Of a DNA stretch of 44,164 bases, positions 31,751 through 40,224 are shown piece after piece; within the stretch, counting starts at the first letter, position 1; the number at the start of each line of letters is the position of its first letter. The notes beneath the pieces were generated by a model. The model did not search any database. It was given only the letters and a program-made list of their open reading frames with translations, and was not told the DNA's origin. Origin of the DNA: a virus; IMG/VR virus record IMGVR_UViG_3300042934_001089, positions 1 through 44,164 of that record. One strand, given 5' to 3'. Both the position numbers and the translations under genes were made by a program.

Positions 31751-32400
31751 AGGACACCCGCCTCTCGCAGCTTTGCCTCGGCGAGTGAGACGCGCTGGAA
31801 GATGCCGGCGTCGCCGCCCCGATCCGGGTGCGCAGCCCGCTGAGCGCGACGCAGCAGTCCGGCGGGCGGCAGCGCGCTCACGCCAATGACGCCGACGTCC
31901 CCCACGAGGCTCCGGAGGAAGGCGATCGCGTCGCCCTCAGTCGCGAACCCCGCTGGTGCCGCTGTCGCCTCGATCGCGAGGAAGCCGCGGTATTGCTCGC
32001 CGCGCTTCGTCACCCCGTAGCGGTCGACCTTTCGCAGGGCCTCGAGCGCGAGCGCCACGGCGCGCAGGTTGTCCTGCCACGTCGTGAACCGGTCGCACGG
32101 GTACGAGAGGTGGCCGTGCTTCGAGTCCAGCGAGAAGATCACGCCGGGGTGCTCGGCGCGGGCGTCGGCGCGCGGGCGTCCGTCGAGCCGCCACCCGCCA
32201 GCCGGGATCGCGACGAGCACCTCGGCCGAGTCCTGCTGCTGCCTCGTGTCGACCAGCTCGTAGATCTCGCGGCGCAGCACCTTGAGGGTGTCGGTGAGTC
32301 CGGCTCGGAAGGGCGACGTGCGCCGCTCGCTTGCCGGGGTCAGCTCGCCGGGCCACGTGTTGATCGGACCGCCCTGCAGTCCGGAGGGCCAGTCGCTCAA
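31747..32400 (-). CDS. Protein with C-terminal J-domain-like HPD motif, 217 aa
   Basis: The C-terminus reads LLRRAQRAAHPDRGGDAGIF; HPD (about 191-193) with a preceding basic helix and RGGD after it is the J-domain core that stimulates DnaK. The first 165 residues form an unrecognised domain with VLVAIPAGGWRLDGRPRAD. The start is the TTG at 32400 overlapping the upstream TGA (TTGA). It could recruit the host chaperone to the replication machinery, as lambda uses DnaJ. Confidence 0.65.
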   Translation of the reverse strand: MSDWPSGLQGGPINTWPGELTPASERRTSPFRAGLTDTLKVLRREIYELVDTRQQQDSAEVLVAIPAGGWRLDGRPRADARAEHPGVIFSLDSKHGHLSYPCDRFTTWQDNLRAVALALEALRKVDRYGVTKRGEQYRGFLAIEATAAPAGFATEGDAIAFLRSLVGDVGVIGVSALPPAGLLRRAQRAAHPDRGGDAGIFQRVSLAEAKLREAGVL

Positions 32401-32858
32401 GAGGCCACCGCCTCGGTGTGGCACGCGTGCGTGCACGGGACCATCTCGTCGCGGCCGTTGAGCGTCCGCCCGTCGCAGTTCCGGCACTTCCCGTCGCGGC
32501 ACTCCGGATGCAGCGCGCCGTCGACGTCGAACCCGTGCGCGGTCAGCGGCCGGCACGTCACCGACTGCGCTCGCCACGACATCCGCTCGAACCCGTCGAG
32601 GGACCACGGCGACCGGCCGCAGCACGGCATCAGCTCGGTGCCCTCCTCGGGCGCAGCGTGCACCACGTGGGCGGGGTCGCCTCCCTCGGCGCTCAGCTCC
32701 CGCGCCTCCCCCGCTGCCTTCGCCAGCTCGTTCGCGAGCGTCAGCGCGTCCGACGGCGAGTACGTCGTCAGCGGGTGGACCTGGTGCAGCTCGACCCGGT
32801 ACTCGTCGTTCAGTCCGACGGTGGCCTGCACCTCCTGGATGTCACGCACGATCGCCAT
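32397..32858 (-). CDS. Cysteine-rich hypothetical protein, 153 aa
   Basis: The N-terminal part (residues 1-60) has strand-helix character (DEYRVELHQVHPLTTYSPSD). The C-terminal third carries ECRDGKCRNCDGR and PCTHACH, a likely zinc-binding module. The ATG overlaps the upstream gene by 17 bases. Family not recognised. Confidence 0.6.
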   Translation of the reverse strand: MAIVRDIQEVQATVGLNDEYRVELHQVHPLTTYSPSDALTLANELAKAAGEARELSAEGGDPAHVVHAAPEEGTELMPCCGRSPWSLDGFERMSWRAQSVTCRPLTAHGFDVDGALHPECRDGKCRNCDGRTLNGRDEMVPCTHACHTEAVAS

Positions 32859-33102
32859 CGCGCACCCCCTCGACTTCGAGCCCGAGCTCCTGGCGCACCT
32901 CGGCGCGCAGCTCGTTCTTCCGTGCGACGCGCGCCTTCGCCGCCGCCGTGGATGCACGCGAGGTCGAGTTCTCCTCGAGCGCCGACGCCGGGAGCGTGAG
33001 CGCCCGCATCCGGTTCGAGAGCCGCAGCTCCCGAGCGATCTCCGCCAGCACATCGACGATGCGCGGGCCCTTACTGCTTGCGGCCATTGCCTTGCCTTTC
33101 AT
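32842..33102 (-). CDS. Small basic helical protein downstream of the helicase, 86 aa
   Basis: Starts MKGKAMAASSKGPRIVDVLA, or at the second ATG (33087), which has AAAGG upstream. It is mostly helix with many Arg/Lys (AKARVARKNELRAEVRQELG). It could bind DNA or the helicase. It lies 2 bases after the helicase stop. Confidence 0.5.
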   Translation of the reverse strand: MKGKAMAASSKGPRIVDVLAEIARELRLSNRMRALTLPASALEENSTSRASTAAAKARVARKNELRAEVRQELGLEVEGVRDGDRA

Positions 33103-33104
33103 CC

Positions 33105-34340
33105 CTAGTTCGGTGTCGTCGTCGGTGCCCACGGCCAAATTTGACCGGGGTTCGTGGGGTCGCGCCGGTAGAGCTGCTCCGGCCATGCGCGGGCGTCGCG
33201 GTCGCCGCGCCAGCGGGACACGCTGAACGTGCGGCGCCCGTTCTTGAGTTCCTTCTCCGGCGCGATGCCAAGACCGAACTCGGGCCAGCCGAGGAGCGCC
33301 GACGATCCGCGCGGCCGGAGGTCCCGCTCGCCACGGCTCGAGGTCGTGTGGCCGGCGTGCGCTTCGATGAGGAGCGCGACGTTCCGGTCGCGGAGCGAGT
33401 CGAGTGCGGCGATCACCGGGGCGGCGTCGTCGTCGTCCTTGATCGAGCGGGGCACGAGCTTGTAGAGCGGACCAATCAGCACGATGTCGGGCTTCGTCTC
33501 GTCGACGAGACGGTGCACCATGCCGAGGTCCTGCGGGCGGGTGATGTCGATCTGCGACGTCAGGCAGTGCAGCGCGACCTGATCTCGGGGGTCGGTGCGG
33601 CCGACGTGCGCGGCGTTCTCCGCCATCTCGCGGACCGCTCGCCTCCACTGGCGCTGACTGTTCTCGGCGTCGACGACGAGCACCCGGATGGGCCGGATCG
33701 GCGCGAACCGGAACGGATGGATGCCAGCGGCGGACAGCACCGCGATCTGCCGGAGGAACGTCGACTTGCCACCACCCTCGGACCCGGTGAGCACGAGGCG
33801 ATCGCGGCGCTCGAGGAGACCGGGCACCGCCCAGTCGTAGGCGTCGTCCTGCTCGTCGACGGCGAGGACGTCGCGCAGCATCGTCGCGTGCTCGGTCCCG
33901 GCGGACACGTCGCGGTCGCGGATGCGGCGAAGCTCCTCGAGCGAGTGCTGCAGCGCCACGCCCGGCTCGCGCACGGCGATCAGCTTCCGGCCCACTGACG
34001 CGAGATCCCGGACAAGCGCGCCCTCCCGCACGATGCGGGCGTAATAGGGTGCGGTGAGCGGGCTGGTGACCGATGACGACCAGTAGCTGAGGTGGCTCAG
34101 GTCGTAGCCGCGGACGTCCCAGTCGGCGAGCTTGTCCCACACGGTGAGGTAGTCGATCGGCTCGCCCGCTGCGGCCATGCCGATGATGCCCTTGTAGATC
34201 TCTCCGAGGCGCATCTCCTGAAAGTCGGACGGGACGACCTCCTCGCGGACGTCGCGGAGGACCGCGGGGTTCAGCAGCAGCGACCCGATGACGTAGCGCT
34301 CGGCGACCTCGGCCGGCGACTCCTGGATGTCGTCGCTCAT
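33105..34340 (-). CDS. Replicative helicase with DnaB N-domain and RepA-like ATPase
   Basis: A 411-aa protein. Residues 10-110 match the DnaB-type N-terminal helical domain (AERYVIGSLLLNPAVLRDV). A RecA-fold ATPase follows, with Walker A GSEGGGKST (186-194) and a Walker B strand VLVVDAENS, and sensor-like LLIEAHAGHTTSSRG. This architecture is usual for actinophage DnaB-like helicases, which unwind DNA at the phage fork. The ATG overlaps the upstream stop. Confidence 0.85.
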   Translation of the reverse strand: MSDDIQESPAEVAERYVIGSLLLNPAVLRDVREEVVPSDFQEMRLGEIYKGIIGMAAAGEPIDYLTVWDKLADWDVRGYDLSHLSYWSSSVTSPLTAPYYARIVREGALVRDLASVGRKLIAVREPGVALQHSLEELRRIRDRDVSAGTEHATMLRDVLAVDEQDDAYDWAVPGLLERRDRLVLTGSEGGGKSTFLRQIAVLSAAGIHPFRFAPIRPIRVLVVDAENSQRQWRRAVREMAENAAHVGRTDPRDQVALHCLTSQIDITRPQDLGMVHRLVDETKPDIVLIGPLYKLVPRSIKDDDDAAPVIAALDSLRDRNVALLIEAHAGHTTSSRGERDLRPRGSSALLGWPEFGLGIAPEKELKNGRRTFSVSRWRGDRDARAWPEQLYRRDPTNPGQIWPWAPTTTPN

Positions 34341-34645
34341 GACGCCTCCTCGCACAGGCACGCGCCGCTCGTCGACCGTTCCGTGAAGCACTCGCTGCAC
34401 ACCTCGCGCACGAGGTCGAAGCGGCCGGGCGGGCAGGTGGCGTGACGCCACGCGCCGCCGTAGACGTCGCCGTCGTCGGGGACGATGAGGTCGCCGACGC
34501 GGACGGTGCCGTCGCACTCGGGGCACGGCGTCTCGCGCACGGCGGGACGGGGCTCGGGGTCCTGGCCGGCGAGATGCCGGGCGAAGGCCGCGACGACCGC
34601 GCGGTCAGCGTCGGACGCGGAGCGGCCGCACATGAACGCGCTCAT
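34337..34645 (-). CDS. Zinc-binding small protein, 102 aa
   Basis: Cysteine pairs CPEC (about residue 41), a single ATCPPG and CSECFTE near the C-terminus, then CLCEE, give one or two zinc sites. The N-terminus reads MSAFMCGRSASDADRAVVAA. It is coupled to the helicase gene. The function is unknown; a primase-like or DNA-binding accessory is possible. Confidence 0.6.
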   Translation of the reverse strand: MSAFMCGRSASDADRAVVAAFARHLAGQDPEPRPAVRETPCPECDGTVRVGDLIVPDDGDVYGGAWRHATCPPGRFDLVREVCSECFTERSTSGACLCEEAS

Positions 34646-34884
34646 CGGCGGAAGTCCATCCACGAGTCGGACGACGGGACCGCGTCGACCGTGCCGCGCC
34701 GGATGTCGGCCGGCCACAGCGGGCGGGACTCGGTCCGGTAGTGCTGCTTCGCGACCTCCATCGCCGCGTCGAACTCGACGCCGTCGAGCAGCTCGGCCCA
34801 CGCCTCGACCATCAGCTCGGTGACCTCACGACCCTGCAGCGAGTGCACGAACACCAGCAGCGTCGCTACCTGTGACTTCTCCAT
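34642..34884 (-). CDS. Small helical protein between replication genes, 80 aa
   Basis: Starts MEKSQVATLLVFVHSLQGRE; helix-rich with a C-terminal WPADIRRGTVDAV. This pattern (paired helices, then AMEVAKQHYRTE..W-P-x-DI) resembles loader-type or replisome organiser C-terminal pieces in phages. It overlaps the preceding gene by 59 bases. Confidence 0.6.
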   Translation of the reverse strand: MEKSQVATLLVFVHSLQGREVTELMVEAWAELLDGVEFDAAMEVAKQHYRTESRPLWPADIRRGTVDAVPSSDSWMDFRR

Positions 34885-35656
34885 TGCGCATCCCTTCCGT
34901 CTGGTACCGCGCGAGGAGCGCGAGGTTGTTGTCCTGTTTCTGCTGCGCGGCGGTGCCCGATCGGGGCAGGGGCGGCGCGGCGGTCCATCGCTCCTGGTTG
35001 AGCCATGTCGACAGGAGGGGCACGTACTGCACGTCCGCCGCCGGCCACGTGCGCCACACGGCGACGTCGCGGGCGATCGCAGCGAGGAGGTCGGAGATCC
35101 CGGCGAGCCCGCCGATCGCTCGCACCGCACCCCGGAACGCGGGCTCGGTCTTCTTCCTCGTGCCGCGGCGAGGTGAGGGCCACATCGCCCACGCCTGCTC
35201 GAACGCCTCGACCACTGGGTCCGCTTTGGGGACTACAGGGGTTACGTCTACGTCAGTACGTCTATAAGAGGAGTGGTTGTCGGCGTTGTCACCGAATCCC
35301 GTCTCGGGTGTCACCAAATCCGTTCCAGATGTCACCGAATCGACGGGTGACAACTTGTCACCCCTGCGCCACGGGACCGCGATCGCGAACTCGTTCGGCT
35401 GGCCGCGGGTGCCCTTCGTCTGCAGCAGCAGCCCGCGGTCGCGGAGCTTCGAGACGAGTCGGATCACGGTCCGCCGGTCGACCCGCGCTTTCCGCGCGAG
35501 GCCGGCGTACGTGAGGTCGTCGCCCTCGACGAGATAGACGCAACGGCCGTCGTCGGCCGCGACGTCGGCCAGCGCGAGCAGGAGGATCATCTCGTTCCCC
35601 GCCAGCTCCGCGGTCTCGTCTCCGTGCCAGACCCAGCTCGATACCTTGACGCTCAT
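34826..35656 (-). CDS. Replication initiator-like protein with winged HTH
   Basis: A 276-aa protein. The N-terminal winged helix (residues 20-95) has LTYAGLARKARVDRRTVIRL and LRDRGLLLQTKGTRGQPNEF. Then comes a low-complexity Ser/Thr/Asp linker (about 100-140) where the DNA is less GC-rich, and a C-terminal domain with AFEQAWAMWPSPRRGTRKK, found in phage DnaD/replisome organiser proteins. It probably binds the phage origin and recruits the helicase encoded just downstream. An origin may lie within this gene. Confidence 0.75.
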   Translation of the reverse strand: MSVKVSSWVWHGDETAELAGNEMILLLALADVAADDGRCVYLVEGDDLTYAGLARKARVDRRTVIRLVSKLRDRGLLLQTKGTRGQPNEFAIAVPWRRGDKLSPVDSVTSGTDLVTPETGFGDNADNHSSYRRTDVDVTPVVPKADPVVEAFEQAWAMWPSPRRGTRKKTEPAFRGAVRAIGGLAGISDLLAAIARDVAVWRTWPAADVQYVPLLSTWLNQERWTAAPPLPRSGTAAQQKQDNNLALLARYQTEGMRNGEVTGSDAAGVRALAAGS

Positions 35657-36099
35657 CGCGTCGTCCTTCCTGTTGCTTCGACCAGCTCGGGCACGTTCGC
35701 CGCGAACCGGTCCCATTCCTCTGCGCCGTACACGTCCCGCATGCGGGCCACGGCATCCGCCGCGGTGATAACGACGACTCCTCCGGTCGAGGTGAGGAGT
35801 CCCCACACCCCGCGCGGCCGGTTGAACATCGGCACGAGACCCGGCTCCCGTACCCAGCGGCGGACCTTCCACCCGAGGGCGAGCGCCCGCATCTGCATGT
35901 CCGACTCGAACCGCATATTGCAGACCGAGCACGCCGTCGCCAGCTCGGCGACACCGGGGCGGACCTTCGATCCCCCGGCACCGACCGCCTGCCGGTGCTG
36001 CATCTCGAGCGGGGACGTCCGGGTGCCGCACGAGACGCACCGGTTCCCGTCTCGCAGCAGCACCTGGCCGCGGACCTTCGGCGTCGGGGCGACCATCAC
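35653..36099 (-). CDS. HNH-type endonuclease, 148 aa
   Basis: A core CVSCGTRTSPLEMQHRQAVG with the His of the HNH motif, then a second pair in ATACSVCNMRFESD. The C-terminal half (LGWKVRRWVREPGLVPMF) is an added domain. It sits inside the replication operon, so a replication or recombination role is more likely than packaging. It overlaps neighbours by 4 bases. Confidence 0.75.
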   Translation of the reverse strand: MMVAPTPKVRGQVLLRDGNRCVSCGTRTSPLEMQHRQAVGAGGSKVRPGVAELATACSVCNMRFESDMQMRALALGWKVRRWVREPGLVPMFNRPRGVWGLLTSTGGVVVITAADAVARMRDVYGAEEWDRFAANVPELVEATGRTTR

Positions 36100-36563
36100 G
36101 CGCCGCCCTGCTGGTACGTCAGGCCGACGAGCTTCGCGATCGACTGCAGCCGCATCGAATGCTCCTTGAGGAGATTCCCGGCACGCCTTGCCTCCTCGTA
36201 CGCGACCACCGCCGCGTCATAGAGGCGACGCTCGTTCTTCGTCGCGAGGGTCACGCGCGCCGAGTGCTCCCGGGCCGGGTGGCTGGCGACGTCGAGAACG
36301 GCCTGCGCGCGAGCCTCGTCTCGTTCGGCGGAGCACAGACGCATGTGCGCCTGCGCCATCTTGATGACGGTGACCATCCGCTCGGCCCACCTCGACACCT
36401 CGTTGAGCTGTCGGATCACCTCGTCGGGAGTGAGCACATCGCGCGTGTCCAGCGGGTGCGCGACAGACCGGGCGTCCTGCGTGTATCCCTCGATCGACTC
36501 GACGGTCACGGGCTCACCCGTCGGCCAGACGAGCGCCTCAGCGGACATGTCGACGTCGCTCAT
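36096..36563 (-). CDS. Helical hypothetical protein, 155 aa
   Basis: Long helices (EVIRQLNEVSRWAERMVTVI and beyond) suggest a coiled, DNA- or protein-binding role. Similar proteins occur beside recombination genes of actinophages without a known function. It is coupled to the HNH and upstream genes by 4-base overlaps. Confidence 0.55.
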   Translation of the reverse strand: MSDVDMSAEALVWPTGEPVTVESIEGYTQDARSVAHPLDTRDVLTPDEVIRQLNEVSRWAERMVTVIKMAQAHMRLCSAERDEARAQAVLDVASHPAREHSARVTLATKNERRLYDAAVVAYEEARRAGNLLKEHSMRLQSIAKLVGLTYQQGGA

Positions 36564-36931
36564 CGCGGCACCTCCTGACCGGCCGCGCGCACCCGAACGC
36601 GCTCGATCGGAGCCCGCTCGACGACGACGGGCGCACCGCCATCGGTGACCGTCGACAGGTGCACGATTCCGGTGCGGGTCCGCGACACCTCACGCACGAC
36701 GAGGTCCATCGGACCGCAGACGATCCGGTCACCGGCACGCAGGTGCCGCGCCTCGAGCGGCCCGGGGACGAGTCCGCCGAGCACACGCCAGTCGACCGCC
36801 TGCACGGCCCACGCGGCACCCGCGCGGAACGCGTCGGACTCGGCCGCACGCTGAGCGGGCGTCTCGTCCCCGAAGTTGGCCGGTTGCGCGAGATACTCCT
36901 GCACCGCCGCGTCGACGTCGACCGTGCTCAC
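36560..36931 (-). CDS. Hypothetical protein, 123 aa
   Basis: The N-terminal 50 residues are helical and acidic; the C-terminal half is beta-rich (LRAGDRIVCGPMDLVVREVS), like a small SH3-type barrel. The gene directly follows recT and is coupled to it by a 4-base overlap. Family not recognised. Confidence 0.55.
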   Translation of the reverse strand: MSTVDVDAAVQEYLAQPANFGDETPAQRAAESDAFRAGAAWAVQAVDWRVLGGLVPGPLEARHLRAGDRIVCGPMDLVVREVSRTRTGIVHLSTVTDGGAPVVVERAPIERVRVRAAGQEVPR

Positions 36932-37821
36932 GACCGACCCTCCTCAGCGATCACGGCGTCCGCCTGCGCATCGAACTCCGCAGCGATCCGCGCCTCGTAC
37001 TCCTCCTGCGACTCCTCCGCCGGAATGCCGATGGCGGGTGCTGTGTGCTCGTCTCCCGCGACAGGAGCCGACTCCGGCACCACGACAGCGTCGTGACCGT
37101 CGACGACGACCGGAGCGAGCTGAGCGACGCGCGAACGCTCCCGCGCCGGCACCCGCTCCTGACCACTCCCCTGCTCCGAGTCCCCCCGCGAGAACGCGGC
37201 GTCCATCTCCTCGTCCGTGTAGACCCCGGAGAGGTCCTGCGGGAACGCCTTTCGGAGAGCGAGCGCCTCCGCGCACTTCGCGAGCTGGCCCGGTCCGCGC
37301 TGCGCCCACATCGCTGTGAGATCACCGTTCCGCTTCGTCTGCGCGTACTCGTCCCACGTCGCGATGCCCGTCATCGGACGGTCCCAGTCGTGCCGGTACA
37401 CCCGGATGCGCGCAGCGAGCGGGTGCTCGCCGTGCACCGCCTTGACGAAGGCCGGCACCCACTGCCCCGACTCGGTCAGCCACTCCGGCTCGTCCTGCCC
37501 GGCGTACTGACGCGAACGCTCAGCGACGACGCGGAACCCGTCGATGCCGGTCTGGATCGACCACTCGAGGCCGTCCGAACCGAACCGCCCGATGCAATAG
37601 ATCTGTCGGGCGAGCGGGTCGAGACCCGTCCGCTCGCAGGTGTGCAGGAAGCGCGCCACGATCGGCCGCGGCGCGAGGACCTTCGCCCCCTTGTTCTCGC
37701 CATAGGCGTGCGTGAAGACCAGCCCGGCCGCCTCGATCGCCGCGGCCTCGTCCTCGGACCATGCGTTCCGGTCGCTCGTGACGGGCAGAGCCGTGATCGT
37801 CTTGTTCTCGCCCACGGTCAC
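36928..37821 (-). CDS. recT: RecT/Bet-type single-strand annealing protein
   Basis: A 297-aa protein. The core has EAAGLVFTHAYGENKGAKVL, RTGLDPLARQIYCIGRFG, QTGIDGFRVVAERSRQYAGQ and KCAEALALRKAFPQDLSGVY, all diagnostic of the RecT/Bet family. The C-terminus is an acidic tail. The GTG at 37821 overlaps the exonuclease stop (GTGTGA). It anneals the single strands made by the neighbouring exonuclease for recombination and repair of phage DNA. Confidence 0.92.
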   Translation of the reverse strand: MTVGENKTITALPVTSDRNAWSEDEAAAIEAAGLVFTHAYGENKGAKVLAPRPIVARFLHTCERTGLDPLARQIYCIGRFGSDGLEWSIQTGIDGFRVVAERSRQYAGQDEPEWLTESGQWVPAFVKAVHGEHPLAARIRVYRHDWDRPMTGIATWDEYAQTKRNGDLTAMWAQRGPGQLAKCAEALALRKAFPQDLSGVYTDEEMDAAFSRGDSEQGSGQERVPARERSRVAQLAPVVVDGHDAVVVPESAPVAGDEHTAPAIGIPAEESQEEYEARIAAEFDAQADAVIAEEGRS

Positions 37822-38678
37822 ACCACCGCCAGCTCGGCGCGGGCGTTCTCGGCCGCGTACCAGGAGGGCGGCGACAGCTCCTCGATCGGGCCGTCCTGTT
37901 CGTCGACGCCCGGCCACACGGACGAGGTGATGCACTCGCGGTACGTCGCGATCGCCTTCCGCATCTTGCGCCAGCCGCCGTCGATCCACTCGTCGCCCAG
38001 ACGGACGACACGCACGTCGAACGGTGCTTCCTTCTCGACGAACACGAGGACCGCAGGCTCGGCGACCTCGCCCGTCACCAGCTCGTGCAGGAACCGGTAC
38101 GTCTCCATCGACAGGTCGTAGTTGAACGACTCGACCACGCGCCGAAGCACGTGCGTCTGCACGTCCACGGTCGTCTTGACGTCGATGATCGTCTGGCCAG
38201 CGAGACGGTCGAGTCGGCCCCGCAGCGGGACGTCCGTCTCGGGGTCCCTCGCGAACAGCGACACCTCGGTGTAGCCCGGGCGCTCGAGCAGCCGGCGCGC
38301 CTTCGGGTTGCCGAGCACGGACTCGACCGAGCCGTTCACCCGCTGGAAGGTGGCGGGCTTGAGTGGCACCTTCCCCTCCGAGCGGGCCTGCGCGACGAAC
38401 TCCTTCGCGCGGGTCGTCGAGAGCGCACCGTTCGATGCGAGCATGTCCGCGGGGACCTCGACGATCGGAGCGCCGACGCCGAGGACGAGCGCGTGCACCG
38501 CGTGCCCGACGTCGAACTCGGGCTTCTCCACGCGCTCCGCTCGCGACTGCAGGTAGTGCTTCGGGGACCGGAGGATCTGCTTCATGCCCGACGCCGACAG
38601 CGCGGGGTGAGCGTGATACTCCTCCTCCGGCATGCCGTCGACGAGAGTCGCGCCGTCCTCGGGGGGCCACTCGCTCAT
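37818..38678 (-). CDS. RecE-like 5'-3' exonuclease (PD-(D/E)XK)
   Basis: A 286-aa protein. The N-terminal region HPALSASGMKQILRSPKHYL is typical of RecE/Cas4-like phage exonucleases. The active site shows D157 in RLDRLAG and D166-x-K168 in IIDVKTT. It resects double-strand ends to expose 3' single strands for RecT encoded next to it. Size and order match other RecE-RecT pairs. Confidence 0.88.
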   Translation of the reverse strand: MSEWPPEDGATLVDGMPEEEYHAHPALSASGMKQILRSPKHYLQSRAERVEKPEFDVGHAVHALVLGVGAPIVEVPADMLASNGALSTTRAKEFVAQARSEGKVPLKPATFQRVNGSVESVLGNPKARRLLERPGYTEVSLFARDPETDVPLRGRLDRLAGQTIIDVKTTVDVQTHVLRRVVESFNYDLSMETYRFLHELVTGEVAEPAVLVFVEKEAPFDVRVVRLGDEWIDGGWRKMRKAIATYRECITSSVWPGVDEQDGPIEELSPPSWYAAENARAELAVV

Positions 38679-38938
38679 ACGTGCTTTCCGTTCTCAATGA
38701 CGTTCCGGAAGGTGGACTTGCCGTAGATCGGCAGCAGCGTCGACGTGACGCCGTCGGCGCCGGGTCGCGGCTTGCGGTCGCCGACGATCGGCCGCTGCGA
38801 GAGGAGGCGGTCGCGGAGGACCGGGAGGATCTCCCGCGCCGACGGCTGGTAGCGCAACTCGATGAGCGCACGCTCGCGTCGAGCCAGTCCGGTCCGGCGC
38901 GCGGCCGGGACGGCGCGCACGGCCTGTCCCCCGCGCAT
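38675..38938 (-). CDS. Small basic protein upstream of the exonuclease, 87 aa
   Basis: Arg-rich (RAVPAARRTGLARRERALIE) and ends LLPIYGKSTFRNVIENGKH. It may bind DNA. It overlaps the preceding gene by 1 base and the exonuclease by 4. No family is recognised. Confidence 0.5.
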   Translation of the reverse strand: MRGGQAVRAVPAARRTGLARRERALIELRYQPSAREILPVLRDRLLSQRPIVGDRKPRPGADGVTSTLLPIYGKSTFRNVIENGKHV

Positions 38939-39258
38939 CAGGCCACGTCCCCGTCGTCGTCGCCCTCGGCGTCGGCGATGTCGAGCGCCTCGTTCCCCGT
39001 GCGCTGCTTGTACGCGCGCTCGAGGATCTGCAGCGCGTCGAGCTTGTCGCCCTCGAGCACGGGCTCCACCCGAGCGAACCGGACCGTCGGGTACTCCTCG
39101 CCCTTCTCGTCGTTCATCGTGCGCTTCGACTGACGCACGATCGCGACGACCACGACGTCCTCGGCGCCCGGCTTCATGAACACGTCGTGCAGACGCTCGA
39201 GACCGTTCAGCTCCTCGCCCGGCCGCTGGCCGGAAAACATCACTGACATCTGACTCAT
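38938..39258 (-). CDS. Hypothetical protein, 106 aa
   Basis: A beta-rich N-terminal half (EDVVVVAIVRQSKRTMNDEK) and acidic C-terminal tail (DIADAEGDDDGDVA), a pattern shared with single-strand-binding or ssDNA-associated phage proteins, though no OB-fold signature is clear. The ATG overlaps the RuvC-like gene stop. Confidence 0.55.
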   Translation of the reverse strand: MSQMSVMFSGQRPGEELNGLERLHDVFMKPGAEDVVVVAIVRQSKRTMNDEKGEEYPTVRFARVEPVLEGDKLDALQILERAYKQRTGNEALDIADAEGDDDGDVA

Positions 39259-39830
39259 CCCTTCTTGACAGGCGCGAGCGGCCCGTCGTCGTTCGGCCAC
39301 GCGACCTTCGCGTGAGCCGAGATCTGTGCGGCCGAGTAGTCGACCGGCATGCCGAGGAAGTAGGCGCCCGCCTCAGCGAGGGCCACCGCATCCGCGACGT
39401 TGTGGTCCGGCACGTGCGCGCCAGTCACCCGGGAGCGCACCGCGTCGAAGACGTCCGCCTTTGGCGCGTTCCCCTTGCCGGCCGCGAGCATCGCCCGCGT
39501 GCCCGGCGACACCATCGCCACGGGACCGCGCGACAGAAGCTGGTTGATCAGCAGCCACCGGAGACCGGCGCGCTCGTCCTTGAGGGAGGCCTGCAGCTTG
39601 CCGCCCATCGACGGACCCTCGATCACCGCGAGGTCGAAAGCGGGCGGGACCAGCGACATGACCTCACGGGCCATGAGGATGATGCGACGGTGCGTCGCCG
39701 CGACCGTCACGACCTCGGGCTTCGCCGCGCGTCCGCGCCACGTCTCCCAGCGCACCTTCGCCTCGGAGAAGTGCACGGACGCGCACCCGCTCACGGTCAG
39801 CGACGAGTCGATCCCGACGACGATGCTCAC
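39255..39830 (-). CDS. RuvC-like Holliday junction resolvase
   Basis: A 191-aa RNase H-fold protein. Acidic active-site residues are D8 (VVGIDSSLT), E71 (LAVIEGPS) and D142/D147 (PDHNVADAVALA), the RuvC arrangement. It resolves branched recombination or replication intermediates before packaging. The GTG start overlaps the upstream stop. It opens the recombination block with RecE and RecT. Confidence 0.85.
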   Translation of the reverse strand: MSIVVGIDSSLTVSGCASVHFSEAKVRWETWRGRAAKPEVVTVAATHRRIILMAREVMSLVPPAFDLAVIEGPSMGGKLQASLKDERAGLRWLLINQLLSRGPVAMVSPGTRAMLAAGKGNAPKADVFDAVRSRVTGAHVPDHNVADAVALAEAGAYFLGMPVDYSAAQISAHAKVAWPNDDGPLAPVKKG

Positions 39831-39967
39831 GAGAGACGCTCCGCAGCGTCGAGGCGGTGCTCGGCACGCGACCGGCGGGTGACCACGACGGCGCCCGCGA
39901 TCGCGGCACCGATGCCGGCGGATGCGGCGAGGACATAGGACAGGAAGGCGATCCACTCGGCGCTCAT
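39827..39967 (-). CDS. Tiny single-span membrane protein, 46 aa
   Basis: ATG 39967 to TGA 39827. One hydrophobic helix (about residues 6-30, IAFLSYVLAASAGIGAAIAG) is followed by a basic tail TRRSRAEHRLDAAERLS, giving an N-out, C-in topology. It overlaps both neighbours by 4 bases in the same style as the rest of the operon, which supports its reality. Function unknown. Confidence 0.65.
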   Translation of the reverse strand: MSAEWIAFLSYVLAASAGIGAAIAGAVVVTRRSRAEHRLDAAERLS

Positions 39968-40224
39968 GACCGGACCCCGTTGTCCGCGTCGGAGGTGAGG
40001 GAGCCCGCCGGGGATGCGGCGCGGGGGAAGCGAACACCCTGGGAAGTGGCACCCCCGGCGGGAGTCTTGAGGCGTCGCGGTCGAGCCACGATGACGACGA
40101 GCGCGAGAGGCGCGGCGAACACGATGGCGTCGGCGGAGTTGAGTCCCGGCGCGATGGCAGCCGGCGTGCAGAAGGCGGCGACGATGACGACCGTCGCGAC
40201 GAGGAGGAAGCGGACCGCGCTCAC
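39964..40224 (-). CDS. Two-helix membrane protein, 86 aa
   Basis: Hydrophobic helices at about residues 5-25 and 32-48 with a basic loop (VARPRRLKTP) after them and a soluble tail. The GTG at 40224 overlaps the HTH gene stop. With the adjacent 46-aa protein it forms a small membrane pair near the immunity region, a usual place for exclusion functions; that role is inferred only. Confidence 0.6.
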   Translation of the reverse strand: MSAVRFLLVATVVIVAAFCTPAAIAPGLNSADAIVFAAPLALVVIVARPRRLKTPAGGATSQGVRFPRAASPAGSLTSDADNGVRS

